From contig JAPLOM010000011.1 of the NCBI GenBank assembly GCA_026400755.1, positions 62,001 to 126,000 of the forward strand: 64,000 nt of DNA, given 5' to 3'. Below are positions 31,670 to 41,243 of this stretch, piece by piece. The notes under the pieces are model-generated. The model saw only the letters and a list, made by a program, of their open reading frames with translations, had not been told where the DNA came from and made no database searches. Position numbers and translations under genes: made by a program. Within the stretch, counting starts at the first letter, position 1. Each line of letters starts with the position of its first letter. This stretch comes from Alphaproteobacteria bacterium. Its GTDB lineage: Bacteria; Pseudomonadota; Alphaproteobacteria; CADEGL01.

Positions 31670-33016
31670 ATGCGCCTGACCGCCCGCCTTGCCGCTTTCT
31701 TGATCCTCTTCACGGCCTCGGCGGCCGATGCCCAGACCGATCCGGCGGACCAGGCCTTCAAGAGCGGCGACTATGCCACGGCCTACCGCCTGTTCCTGCC
31801 CCAGGCCGAGCAAGGCGACCCCCAGGCGCAAATGCATATCGGCTGGATGTACGAGCAGGGGCGCGGCGTGCCGCAGGATTACGGTAAGGCGTACAGCTGG
31901 TACACGATCGCCGCCACGCAGAACAACGTGGTCGCCCAGAACAATCTGGCCGGTCTGTACGAGCGCGGTCAGGGCATGGTCCAGGACAAGCCAGGCGCGC
32001 TGAAGCTCTACACCCAGGCCGCGAACGCCGGCTATGCACCGGCCCAATTCAATCTCGGCCGCGTCTATCTCGAGAACGGCCCGCAGCAGAATTACGACCA
32101 GGCCTTCCACTGGCTGAGCCGCGCGGCGGACCAGGGCGACGCGCGCGCCCTCACCTCATTGGGCTTCATGTACGAGCAAGGTTTGGGCACGCCGCAAAAT
32201 CAGAACACCGCGGCTAATCTCTATGCCAAGGCGGCGGCGCTGAACGATCCCATCGCGGAATACCGGCTGGGTGCGATGTATTTCGGCGGGCGCGGCGGAT
32301 TGCCGCCGGATGAGAACGCGGCCTATCAGCTGTTCAAGAAAGCGGCCCAGCAAGGCGACGTCGACGCGGTGAAGGCGCTTGGCAACGCCTATTGGACCGG
32401 CGGTGCACAGCAGACGAACGCCAACGAGGCCGTGCGCCTGCTGCAGCGTGCGGCGGAGCAAGGCGATCCCGAAGCGCAATACGCGGTGGGCAAAGCCTAT
32501 CTGGATGGACAGCTCGGCCAGCCCGATCCCGTCGCGGCAACGCCCTATCTTCAGAAGGCGGCCGCCAGCGGGCATCCCAAGGCCGCGCGCGAATTGGGCC
32601 AGATGTATGCTTCGGGCCGAGGCATCTCCAAGGACACGCAGGCCGCGCTGCGCCACCTGGAAGCGGCGGCGGCCAAGAACGATCCCGTCGCGTTGCGGAA
32701 GCTGGGGCAGATGTACGATTCGGGTGACGGTGTGCCGGTCGAGCTGCCCCGCTCCATCGCCTACTTCCGGCGCGCGGCGGCGCTGGGCGACGGTCCGAGC
32801 CAGATGCAACTGGGCCTCGACTATTCGACCGGGCGCGGGGTGAAGCAGGACAATGTGGAAGGCCTGATGTGGTACATGCTGGCCCTGCCGAGACTCGAGG
32901 GCAACGACCGCGAGACCGTCGAGACCGCGGGCCGGCTTGTCGCCGCCCAGATGACGGAAGACCAGCGCAACGAAGCCAACTATCGCGCCGCCAGCTTCTA
33001 CGAAAAGAAACGCTGA
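31670..33016 (+). CDS. Secreted Sel1-repeat protein
   Basis: A 448-residue protein with a signal peptide (about 1-21, cut after ADAQ) followed by about ten Sel1-like helical repeats of 36 residues across residues 28-420. The repeat pattern A-x-x-x-Y-x-x-A-A-x-x-G-x-x-x-A-x-x-x-L-G is easy to follow, for example MHIGWMYEQGRGVPQDYGKA. A short non-repeat C-terminal helix ends in YEKKR. Such proteins are usually periplasmic scaffolds; the partner is unknown. It is divergent from glnD and converges on mutS with a TGA-GCGA-TCA junction. Confidence 0.88.
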   Translation: MRLTARLAAFLILFTASAADAQTDPADQAFKSGDYATAYRLFLPQAEQGDPQAQMHIGWMYEQGRGVPQDYGKAYSWYTIAATQNNVVAQNNLAGLYERGQGMVQDKPGALKLYTQAANAGYAPAQFNLGRVYLENGPQQNYDQAFHWLSRAADQGDARALTSLGFMYEQGLGTPQNQNTAANLYAKAAALNDPIAEYRLGAMYFGGRGGLPPDENAAYQLFKKAAQQGDVDAVKALGNAYWTGGAQQTNANEAVRLLQRAAEQGDPEAQYAVGKAYLDGQLGQPDPVAATPYLQKAAASGHPKAARELGQMYASGRGISKDTQAALRHLEAAAAKNDPVALRKLGQMYDSGDGVPVELPRSIAYFRRAAALGDGPSQMQLGLDYSTGRGVKQDNVEGLMWYMLALPRLEGNDRETVETAGRLVAAQMTEDQRNEANYRAASFYEKKR

Positions 33017-33020
33017 GCGA

Positions 33021-35729
33021 TCAGTCCGGTTTCTTCCCGATCAACGACCGCAGCCGATAGACGAGATCGAGCGCCTCGCGCGGCGTAAGCGCGTCGGGAT
33101 TCGCCTCCGTCAGCGCCTTTTCCAAAGGTGAAGGCCCCTGTGCGTCCGGCGCGCGCGGCACGGACGCGCGGAACAGCGGCAGATCGTCGGCCAGGCGCGA
33201 CAGGGCGCCGGCTTGCTCGCCCTGGGACAGGATTTTCAGAATTTCCTCTGCGCGCGCGACGGCGGCGGGCGGCAGGCCCGCCAAGCGTGCGACATGCACG
33301 CCGTAGGAACGATCGGCCACGCCCGGCGCCACCTCGTGCAGGAAGACCACGTCGTTCTGCCATTCCTTCACGCGCATCGTGTGGCAGGCCAAGTGCGACA
33401 GCTTGGCCGCCAGCGCCGTCAACTCGTGATAGTGGGTGGCAAACAGCGCGCGGCATGTGTTGACGTCGTGCAGATGCTCGACCGTGGCCCAGGCGATGGA
33501 AAGGCCATCGAAGGTCGCCGTGCCGCGCCCGATCTCGTCCAGGATCACGAGCGCGCGCGGGCCGGATTGGTTGAGGATGGTCGCGGCCTCGACCATCTCG
33601 ACCATGAAGGTGGAACGGCCGCGCGCCAGATCGTCGGCGGCGCCGACGCGGCTGAACAGCCGGTCGATGACGCCGATATGGGCGGAGGCAGCGGGCACGT
33701 AAGAACCCATCTGAGCCAGGATGGCAATCAGCGCGTTCTGGCGCAGGAAGGTGCTTTTGCCCGCCATGTTGGGGCCGGTCACGAGCCACAGGCGGCGCGT
33801 GTCGGAGCCGTCCGACAGGTCGCAATCGTTGGCGACGAAGCCGGCTTCGTCGCGCGCGGCCAGCGCGGCCTCGACCACCGGATGACGGCCGCCCTTGATC
33901 GCGAAGGAAAGCCCGTCGTCGACGGCGGGTCGCACATAGCGCCGCTCGACTGCGAGCGCAGCCAAGGACGACGCGACATCGAGGGCGGCGATGGCGCGCG
34001 CCGCGCGTATGATTTCTTCGCCCCGTGCGCGCACCTCGCCGACCAAATCGTCGAACAGCGCCAGCTCCATGGCGAGCGCGCGTTCGCCCGCACGCGCGAT
34101 CTTGTCCTCCAACTCGGACAATTCGACCGTGGTGAACCGCATGGCGCCGGCCATGGTCTGGCGGTGCAGAAACGTCTGGCCCGGGCCGCTGGGCAACTTG
34201 GCCGCGTGCGCGGCCGAGACCTCGATGAAATAGCCCAGAACATTGTTGTGTTTGACCTTGAGGCCGCCGACGCCGGTTTCGCCCGCGTATTTCGCCTGCA
34301 GATTGGCCACGAGCTGGCGGCTTTCATCGCGTAACGCGAGCTGTTCGTCGAGCGGGGCGTGATAGAGCTTGGCCACGAAGCCGCCGTCTCGCGCGAGCAT
34401 CGGCAGGTCTTCGGCGAGGGCGCGTTGGAAGCGGTCGACAATCGTCGCGTGGTGGCCGAGGTCACGCGCGGCGTCCACGATACCGGGCGGCGGGCCGGCC
34501 AGCCCATCCTTGCCGAGCGAGGATTTCAAAACACCCGTCGCGCGCAAGCCATCGCGGATCGCGGCCAAGTCGCGCGGGCCGCCGCGGCCGATGGTAAGGC
34601 GCGACAGCGCGCGCTCGAGATCGGGCGTCGCACGCAGGGTTTCGCGCAACTCCGCGCGCAAGCTTTCCGCTTCGGCGAAGAACGCGACCATATCGAGCCG
34701 CCGCCCGATCGCGGCGGGGTCGGTCAACGGCGCGGCCAAGTGGGCGGACAGAAGCCGCGCCCCCGCGCCGGTCGCGGTGCGGTCGATGGTGGCCAGCAAG
34801 CTGCCGCGCCGTTCACCCGAAAGCGTTTGCGCGAGTTCCAGATTGCGCCGCGTGGCGGCGTCGATCTCCATCACTGCGCCGTCGGCCAGGCGGTGTGGCG
34901 GCGAGAGCAGAGGCAGCTTGCCCTTTTGCGTGACCTCGATGTAGTCGACCAAGGCGCCCGCCGCCGCCAATTCTGCGCGGCCGAAGTCGCCGAACGCGTC
35001 CAGCGCCTTCACCTTATAGACGGCTTCCAGACGCAGCCGCCCGCCCTCGCTGTCGAAGCGCGCGCTCGGCAACGGCGTCAGCGCGCTTTTCCATTCCCCC
35101 AGGATCTCGAACAGCTCGGCACGCTGGAGCAGCCGATCCGCGACCAGAAGTTCGCCGGGATCGAGCCGCGCCAGGGTGGAGGCCAGAACCGGAACCGTGA
35201 CGGACTGGACGTGAAAGTCGCCCGTCGAGATGTCGAGCCAAGCCATCGCGAGAGCGCCCTGCGCCTCGGCCAGCGCGGCCAAGTAATTGTGCCGGCGCGC
35301 ATCGAGCAGTGCATCCTCGGTGAGCGTGCCCGGCGTCACCACCCGCACCACGTCGCGGTGGACCGGCCCCTTGTTGCCGCGTTTCTTGGCCGCGGCGGGG
35401 TCTTCCATCTGTTCGCAGACGGCGACGCGGAAGCCTTTACGGATCAGGCGCGAGAGATAAGCCTCGGCGGCATGGGCCGGCACGCCGCACATGGGGATGT
35501 CCTCGCCCAGATGCTGGCCGCGCTTGGTCAGCGCGATGTCGAGCGCGGCCGATGCCTGGCGCGCGTCGTCGAAGAACAATTCGTAGAAATCGCCCATCCG
35601 GTAGAACAAAAGGCAGTCCGGATTGGCGCGCTTGGTTTCCAGGTACTGGGCCATCATGGGCGTCACGTCCGCGGACGCAGCGCGGGCGGCGGAGGAAGCG
35701 TCGGGGGCGATGTCGTTCGCTGGCGGCAC
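33021..35729 (-). CDS. mutS: DNA mismatch repair protein MutS
   Basis: Mismatch-recognition ATPase. The 902-residue protein has the mismatch-binding domain with [16 protein letters not shown] (the Phe-x-Glu wedge is FYELF) near residue 45. The connector, lever and clamp domains are followed by the ATPase with [31 protein letters not shown] and an ATHYHELT motif. The C-terminal helix-turn-helix dimer part is present. All MutS1 features are intact. It is divergent from maeB across 199 bases. Confidence 0.98.
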   Translation of the reverse strand: MPPANDIAPDASSAARAASADVTPMMAQYLETKRANPDCLLFYRMGDFYELFFDDARQASAALDIALTKRGQHLGEDIPMCGVPAHAAEAYLSRLIRKGFRVAVCEQMEDPAAAKKRGNKGPVHRDVVRVVTPGTLTEDALLDARRHNYLAALAEAQGALAMAWLDISTGDFHVQSVTVPVLASTLARLDPGELLVADRLLQRAELFEILGEWKSALTPLPSARFDSEGGRLRLEAVYKVKALDAFGDFGRAELAAAGALVDYIEVTQKGKLPLLSPPHRLADGAVMEIDAATRRNLELAQTLSGERRGSLLATIDRTATGAGARLLSAHLAAPLTDPAAIGRRLDMVAFFAEAESLRAELRETLRATPDLERALSRLTIGRGGPRDLAAIRDGLRATGVLKSSLGKDGLAGPPPGIVDAARDLGHHATIVDRFQRALAEDLPMLARDGGFVAKLYHAPLDEQLALRDESRQLVANLQAKYAGETGVGGLKVKHNNVLGYFIEVSAAHAAKLPSGPGQTFLHRQTMAGAMRFTTVELSELEDKIARAGERALAMELALFDDLVGEVRARGEEIIRAARAIAALDVASSLAALAVERRYVRPAVDDGLSFAIKGGRHPVVEAALAARDEAGFVANDCDLSDGSDTRRLWLVTGPNMAGKSTFLRQNALIAILAQMGSYVPAASAHIGVIDRLFSRVGAADDLARGRSTFMVEMVEAATILNQSGPRALVILDEIGRGTATFDGLSIAWATVEHLHDVNTCRALFATHYHELTALAAKLSHLACHTMRVKEWQNDVVFLHEVAPGVADRSYGVHVARLAGLPPAAVARAEEILKILSQGEQAGALSRLADDLPLFRASVPRAPDAQGPSPLEKALTEANPDALTPREALDLVYRLRSLIGKKPD

Positions 35730-35827
35730 GGGTCCGACCGGTGGGAGGGGGCGGCATACCGCAAAGGTCGGCCGCCGCTCCTTTTAACATGGCGCGCGCG
35801 GGCGGGGCCACGCACGGGGCCTGCGCT

Positions 35828-35856
35828 TTGACGCTTCACGGGCCAGCCCGTAACAT
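35828..35856 (+). promoter_or_regulatory. Promoter of maeB-phoR
   Basis: TTGACG (35828-35833) and TAACAT (35851-35856) are 17 bases apart, close to the sigma-70 consensus. A 7-bp hairpin (AAGCCGC/GCGGCTT, 35884-35904) lies in the leader, and GAGGAATGCC precedes the maeB ATG. Confidence 0.65.
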
Positions 35857-35928
35857 CGCCCGCTCGCGCCTTTATAGGCCGAAAAGCCGCATTTCTGGCG
35901 GCTTCGACACCCGAGACCGAGGAATGCC

Positions 35929-38205
35929 ATGTCTGAAGACCGCGCTCACGTCACGGAGCAGGAAGCCCTGCTTTTCCACTCGAGCGGCCGGCCGGGCAAG
36001 ATCGAGATCAACGCGACCAAGCCGCTGACCACCCAGCGCGATTTGTCGCTGGCTTATTCGCCGGGTGTCGCGTGGCCGTGCCTGCACATCGCGAAGGACC
36101 CCGGCCTGGCCTACGACTACACGGCCAAGGGCAACCTGGTCGCCGTGATCTCGAACGGCACGGCCGTACTCGGCCTGGGTGATTTGGGCGCCATCGCCTC
36201 CAAGCCCGTGATGGAGGGCAAGGCCGTCCTGTTCAAGCGCTTCGCGGACGTGGATTCCATCGACCTCGAGGTCGACACCAAGGAAGTCGACGAGTTCGTC
36301 AACTGCGTGCGATTCCTGGGACCGAGTTTCGGTGGCATCAACCTGGAAGACATCAAGGCGCCGGAATGCTTCATCATCGAGCAGCGCCTGCGTGAGTTGC
36401 TCGACATCCCCGTCTTCCACGACGACCAGCACGGCACGGCGATCATCTCGGCCGCCGGCCTGATCAACGCGCTGCACCTGACGGGACGCGACATCAAGAA
36501 GACAAAACTGGTGGTGAACGGCGCGGGCGCCGCGGCCATCGCCTGCGCCGAGCTTCTGATCAGCATGGGACTGCCCAAGAAGAACATCGTCATGTGCGAC
36601 AGCAAGGGCGTTCTGTATGTCGGCCGCAAGGACGGCATGAACCAATGGAAGTCGGCCTATGCGGTCGAGACCAAGGCGCGTTCCCTGGCCGATGCGATGG
36701 AGGGCGCCGACGCCTTCTTCGGCTTGTCGGTCAAGGACGCGGTCACGACCAAGATGGCGGCGTCCATGGCGGCCAAGCCGATCATCTTCGCCATGGCCAA
36801 TCCCGACCCCGAGATCACGCCCGAGGACGTGAAGGCCACGCGCAGCGACGCCATCATCGCCACCGGCCGGTCGGACTATCCGAACCAGGTCAACAACGTG
36901 CTGGGTTTCCCCTACATCTTCCGCGGCGCGCTCGACGTGCGCGCGTCCACCATCAACGATGCCATGAAGATCGCAGCGGCCGAAGCCTTGGCCGCGCTGG
37001 CGCGCGAGGACGTGCCCGACGAGGTCGACGCGGCCTATGCCGGACGGCGCCTGCGCTATGGCCCGGAATACATCATCCCCGCGCCGTTCGACCCGCGCCT
37101 CATCACCCATGTGCCGATGGCTGTGGCCAAGGCGGCCATGGACACGGGCGTGGCGCGGCGGCCGATCGTCGATCTGGCGGCCTACCGCAACGAGTTGTCG
37201 GCGCGCCTCGATCCCACCGCGGCCGGCCTGCAGCGGATCCTCGACCGCGTGCGCAACCAGAACATGCGCGTCGTCTTCGCCGAGGGCGAGGAGGAACGCA
37301 CCATCCGCGCCGCCATCGCCTTCCGCAATTCGGGTTATGGCCAGCCAGTTCTGATCGGACGCGAGGAACGCATCAACGCCTCGCTCAAGTCGATCGGCGC
37401 CGACGGCGCCAGCATCGAGATCCAGAACGCGCGCCTGTCGCAGCACAACGGCCGTTACGTCGAGTATCTCTATAAGCGGCTGCAGCGCCGCGGCTTCCTG
37501 CAGCGCGACTGCCAGCGCATGGTCAACCTGGACCGCAACGTGTTCGGCGCCTGCATGGTGGCGACGGGCGATGCCGACGCCATGGTCACGGGCCTGACGC
37601 GCAGCTTCGCGGCCTCGTATGAAGAGGTGCGGCGCGTGATCGGCGCCAAGCCCGGCAACCGCGTTTTCGGCCTGACCATTATGATCGCGCGCGGCCGCAC
37701 CGTGTTCATCGCGGACACGACAGTCCACGAGCGCCCGACGCCGGTCGAACTGGCCGACATCGCCGTCCAGGCAGCCGCCAAGGCGCGCCAACTGGGCCAC
37801 GAGCCGCGCGTGGCGCTTCTATCCTTCTCCAACTTCGGCAATCCCAAGCGCGAGCAGGCCGAACGCATGCGCGAAGCCGTTGGCATGCTGGACACGCGCT
37901 CACACGACTTCGAATACGACGGCGAGATGTCGGCGGACGTGGCGCTGGACGCCACCTTGATGCGCCAGCTCTATCCGTTCAGCCGCCTGTCGGGGCCGGC
38001 CAACGTGCTGGTGATGCCCGAGCTTCACAGCGCAAACATCTCGGCCAAGCTGCTGCAGAAACTGGGCGGCGGAACAGTCGTGGGTCCGCTTCTCATCGGC
38101 CTGTCGAAGCCCGTCCACATCGTGCCGATGGGCGCCACCGTTTCCGACATGGTGAACATGGCGGCGCTGGCGGCCGACGACGCGATCGAAGCGGCACGGC
38201 GCTAG
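35929..38205 (+). CDS. maeB: NADP-dependent malic enzyme with phosphotransacetylase-like domain
   Basis: Decarboxylates malate to pyruvate with NADPH formation. The 758-residue protein is the large proteobacterial form: an N-terminal malic enzyme domain (about 1-430; KPLTTQRDLSLAYSPGVAWPC, VFHDDQHGTAI, NGAGAAAIACAELL) fused to a phosphate acetyltransferase-like domain (about 440-758). The second domain is generally regulatory and not proven catalytic. phoR begins 10 bases after its stop, so the sensor kinase may be co-transcribed with this central-carbon gene. The start is preceded by GAGGA. Confidence 0.96.
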   Translation: MSEDRAHVTEQEALLFHSSGRPGKIEINATKPLTTQRDLSLAYSPGVAWPCLHIAKDPGLAYDYTAKGNLVAVISNGTAVLGLGDLGAIASKPVMEGKAVLFKRFADVDSIDLEVDTKEVDEFVNCVRFLGPSFGGINLEDIKAPECFIIEQRLRELLDIPVFHDDQHGTAIISAAGLINALHLTGRDIKKTKLVVNGAGAAAIACAELLISMGLPKKNIVMCDSKGVLYVGRKDGMNQWKSAYAVETKARSLADAMEGADAFFGLSVKDAVTTKMAASMAAKPIIFAMANPDPEITPEDVKATRSDAIIATGRSDYPNQVNNVLGFPYIFRGALDVRASTINDAMKIAAAEALAALAREDVPDEVDAAYAGRRLRYGPEYIIPAPFDPRLITHVPMAVAKAAMDTGVARRPIVDLAAYRNELSARLDPTAAGLQRILDRVRNQNMRVVFAEGEEERTIRAAIAFRNSGYGQPVLIGREERINASLKSIGADGASIEIQNARLSQHNGRYVEYLYKRLQRRGFLQRDCQRMVNLDRNVFGACMVATGDADAMVTGLTRSFAASYEEVRRVIGAKPGNRVFGLTIMIARGRTVFIADTTVHERPTPVELADIAVQAAAKARQLGHEPRVALLSFSNFGNPKREQAERMREAVGMLDTRSHDFEYDGEMSADVALDATLMRQLYPFSRLSGPANVLVMPELHSANISAKLLQKLGGGTVVGPLLIGLSKPVHIVPMGATVSDMVNMAALAADDAIEAARR

Positions 38206-38215
38206 CGCACCCTCC

Positions 38216-39643
38216 ATGCCGCCGAAACGCATCACGGGAAAGCGGCGGCTTCGCGTGGCGCTCTCCCTTGCCTTGCCGGCCGCCCTCGTCTTCGGCGTGC
38301 TAGGCGCCAGCGATGCCTTGCCCTGGTGGCAAGCCGTCCTCGGCTGGCTCGCGACGGCCGCGCTCTCCGCGATCTTGCTGCGCGCCTATCTCGCCCGCCT
38401 GCGTGCGGCCATCGAGATCATCGCGACCAAGCCCAGCGCGGACGACATTGATCCGCGCACCGACGTCCTGGGCATGGGCGCCATTTTGCGCCTTATGCAG
38501 CGGGCGCTTGCCAACAAGGATGGGGCTATCGCGCGCCTGGAGCGCGAGGGCGATACGATCCTGGACAGCTTGCCGGACGCGGTGCTGTTGATCGACCGCG
38601 AGTTGATGATCCGGCGCGGCAACAAGGCAGCACTACGCCTGTTCGACATAAACATCGTCGGGCGCGGCCTGACCGCCGTGCTGCGCGGGCCAGAACTGCT
38701 CGACGCCGTGGGCCTGGCCGTGCGCGAGGCCAAGCGCGGCGAGATCGAAATCGAGCTGGCCGGGCGCGGCTGGGCGATTGAGCTGCGCGCCAACATCGAA
38801 CCCCTGCCGCGCCACGCGGGCGACGAGACCTGGGCGATCCTGGCGCTGCACGATCAGACCGAACGCAAGCGCACCGAGCGGCTGCGCGCGGACTTCGTGG
38901 CCAACGCGAGCCATGAGCTGCGCACGCCTTTATCGACCTTGGTCGGCTTCATCAAGACGCTGTCCTCTGGCGCCGCCGACGACGCGGCCACGCGCAACCG
39001 GTTCCTGACCATCATGGACGAGCAGGCCGACCGCATGGCGCGGCTGGTGGGCGACCTCATGTCCCTTTCACGCATCGAGATGGGCGAGAGCGACCAGCCG
39101 ACCGACCGGATCGAGCTGGCGGACCTGGCGCACAGCACGGTCGAGGCGCTGCAGTTGAAAGCGCAAGCGCGCGGCATCTCGCTCACCCTCAAGATCGAGA
39201 CCGGCCTGCCGCCCGTGCTCGGCGACGAGGACGAGCTGGCGCAGCTCATCCAGAACCTGGTCGACAACGCGATCAAGTATTCACGGCCCAACACCACGGT
39301 CGAAATCGCGCTGACGCGAACCGAGACGCCACCGTCCATGGCCAAGGCGGCACCTCACGGGGTGCTGCGAATTGCGGTCAAGGACCAGGGCAAGGGCATC
39401 CCGCGCGAGCATCTGCCGCGCCTAACCGAACGGTTCTACCGGGTGGATGCGGCCCGCAGCCACGCACTCGGCGGCACCGGCCTTGGTCTCGCGATCGTGA
39501 AGCACATCACCAACCACCACCGCGGGCTGCTGTCGATCGACAGCACTCTCGGCGAAGGCAGCACCTTCGCGGTGCAGATCCCGGCCGCCAATCCCAACGA
39601 CGCGCGCAGTCTTCTTTCTCCGCGATCTAGCCGGACAAACTAG
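38216..39643 (+). CDS. phoR: Phosphate regulon sensor histidine kinase PhoR
   Basis: Membrane sensor kinase for the Pho regulon, partner of PhoB at the far end of the cluster. The 475-residue protein has two membrane segments in the first 57 residues, a PAS domain (about 108-215) and a HisKA domain with the phosphorylated His233 in ASHELRTPLS. The HATPase domain (about 335-460) shows NLVDNAIKYS, DQGKGIP and GGTGLGLAIVKHI. There is no large periplasmic sensor, as usual for PhoR, which listens to PstSCAB-PhoU. It overlaps ppx by 4 bases. Identity is based on family plus context. Confidence 0.9.
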   Translation: MPPKRITGKRRLRVALSLALPAALVFGVLGASDALPWWQAVLGWLATAALSAILLRAYLARLRAAIEIIATKPSADDIDPRTDVLGMGAILRLMQRALANKDGAIARLEREGDTILDSLPDAVLLIDRELMIRRGNKAALRLFDINIVGRGLTAVLRGPELLDAVGLAVREAKRGEIEIELAGRGWAIELRANIEPLPRHAGDETWAILALHDQTERKRTERLRADFVANASHELRTPLSTLVGFIKTLSSGAADDAATRNRFLTIMDEQADRMARLVGDLMSLSRIEMGESDQPTDRIELADLAHSTVEALQLKAQARGISLTLKIETGLPPVLGDEDELAQLIQNLVDNAIKYSRPNTTVEIALTRTETPPSMAKAAPHGVLRIAVKDQGKGIPREHLPRLTERFYRVDAARSHALGGTGLGLAIVKHITNHHRGLLSIDSTLGEGSTFAVQIPAANPNDARSLLSPRSSRTN

Positions 39644-41193
39644 TGCTGATCCGCCTCGACGGTCGCGGGCTTGAGGCCGAGCGCCTCGGCCAGCGCGTGA
39701 AGGCGGCGCTGCACGTCCTCGCCGGCCAACACCATCCGCTTCTTGGGCAGAGTCAGCGCCACGCGCTCACCGTCCCGCGACAAGGCGGCCGAAGCCAGAA
39801 GAGAGGGCGCACCGCCCGAAAGCGTGGCGCCTAGCCGCAACGCCAGGCCCAGGTGCCGCGCGCGTTCGCGCAACGCATCGTCGAGCAATGCGCGCACGGG
39901 CTGCACCGCCGGATGTTCCACCGATCCGCCATGGCGGTGATAGACGGCCAAGCCCAGGAAGGCGCGGCCCGGATGGTCGATGGGCAGGACAGACAGGCGC
40001 ATGACGCGGTTGAGCGCCTGCTCCGCGCGGTAATCGGGATGGTCGGCCCAGGCCACGTCGGACAGAAGGCAGGCCGCGCGCCTGAGCCGCGCATCGGGCA
40101 CGCTTTCACCCCGGCCGAACAAGGGCGCGGTCCAGGCGAACAGCGCCTCGCCCATGGCCGGATCACGGCCATAGCGCTGCGCCGCGTCGGCCGAAACCGC
40201 GATCAGGGAATCTTGCTTCTGCACGGCGGCCGGCAGGCGCCCCATGGCGACACCCTCACGCAGCCCGAAGCCCGAGAACATCACCCGTTTGGGTGCGACC
40301 TTGCGCAACAGGCGCTCCATCACGAGCGCCGCCATGGGCAGGGCGTCCATGCGCCGGCGCGGCACGCCGGGGATGAGCTCGAGCGAGCGGCGGCTCATGC
40401 GGCTGACCAGCGAGACCACGCTTTCCATTCGCGCGCGCTTGACCATGTAGCGGTCGATGATGCGCAGCGGATATCCCGTCTGCGCCATGTGGATACGCGC
40501 GAGCGCGCGCCACGCGCCGCCGACGGCGTAGAAACGCCGCCCCTTCAACTCATCGAGCCAAGGGACGTCCTTCAACTCCTTGTCGATCAGTTTGGTCGCC
40601 CGCGCGACGTCGCCCTGCGCCCGGTCGAGCAAGCGCAACACGCCGAGTGGCAAGGTCATATGGGCGCCCGTGCGGCCCTTGTTGAGGGCGACCAGCTCCA
40701 AGCTACCGCCACCCAGATCGCCCACGAGGCCATCGGCGTCGGGGATATCGGCCAGGACGCCCTTGGCTGACAGGCGCGCCTCCTCGCCGCCCGACAGCAC
40801 GCGAACCGTGACGCGGCAGCGCCGCTCGACCATGGACACGAACTCGGCCCCGTCGGCCGCGTCGCGCACGGCGGAGGTCGCGACCACGTCGAGGGATTCG
40901 ACCTCCATGGCCTGGGCCAAAAGAGCGAAGCGCGCCAGCGTCTCAAGCGCGTGTGCGCGGCCTTCGAGGGACAGGCGGCCATGCTCGGACAGGCCGCGGC
41001 CCAGGCCGCAGATGGTCTTTTCATTGAGGATAGGGATCAGCGCGCGGCCGGCGGGCTGATAGACCACCAGACGGATCGAGTTCGAGCCGATATCGATGAC
41101 GCCGAGGCGCGCGTCCTCGGTGAAACCCGTGCGGCGCTCCGAGGCGCCGGTGTGCCGCGACCGCCCTGTCACCGAGATTTCGAGCCCACCCAA
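39640..41193 (-). CDS. ppx: Exopolyphosphatase (Ppx/GppA family)
   Basis: Degrades polyphosphate from its ends, and may also hydrolyse pppGpp. The 517-residue protein has the ASKHA motifs GVIDIGSNSIRLVVY near residue 31 and GLVGDLGGGSLELVAL near residue 150. The C-terminal HD-like domain of longer Ppx proteins follows (about 315-500, CLLSDVAWADHPDYRAEQA). It lies 50 bases downstream of ppk on the same strand, so one PhoB-controlled transcript could carry both synthesis and breakdown enzymes. The 30-residue N-terminal extension is Arg-rich; a later start cannot be excluded. Confidence 0.92.
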   Translation of the reverse strand: MGGLEISVTGRSRHTGASERRTGFTEDARLGVIDIGSNSIRLVVYQPAGRALIPILNEKTICGLGRGLSEHGRLSLEGRAHALETLARFALLAQAMEVESLDVVATSAVRDAADGAEFVSMVERRCRVTVRVLSGGEEARLSAKGVLADIPDADGLVGDLGGGSLELVALNKGRTGAHMTLPLGVLRLLDRAQGDVARATKLIDKELKDVPWLDELKGRRFYAVGGAWRALARIHMAQTGYPLRIIDRYMVKRARMESVVSLVSRMSRRSLELIPGVPRRRMDALPMAALVMERLLRKVAPKRVMFSGFGLREGVAMGRLPAAVQKQDSLIAVSADAAQRYGRDPAMGEALFAWTAPLFGRGESVPDARLRRAACLLSDVAWADHPDYRAEQALNRVMRLSVLPIDHPGRAFLGLAVYHRHGGSVEHPAVQPVRALLDDALRERARHLGLALRLGATLSGGAPSLLASAALSRDGERVALTLPKKRMVLAGEDVQRRLHALAEALGLKPATVEADQH

Positions 41194-41243
41194 CGCCGGA
41201 GTTGAAGAGTGGGCTTTATATATCGGATGCCGCCGCCCGGCCG

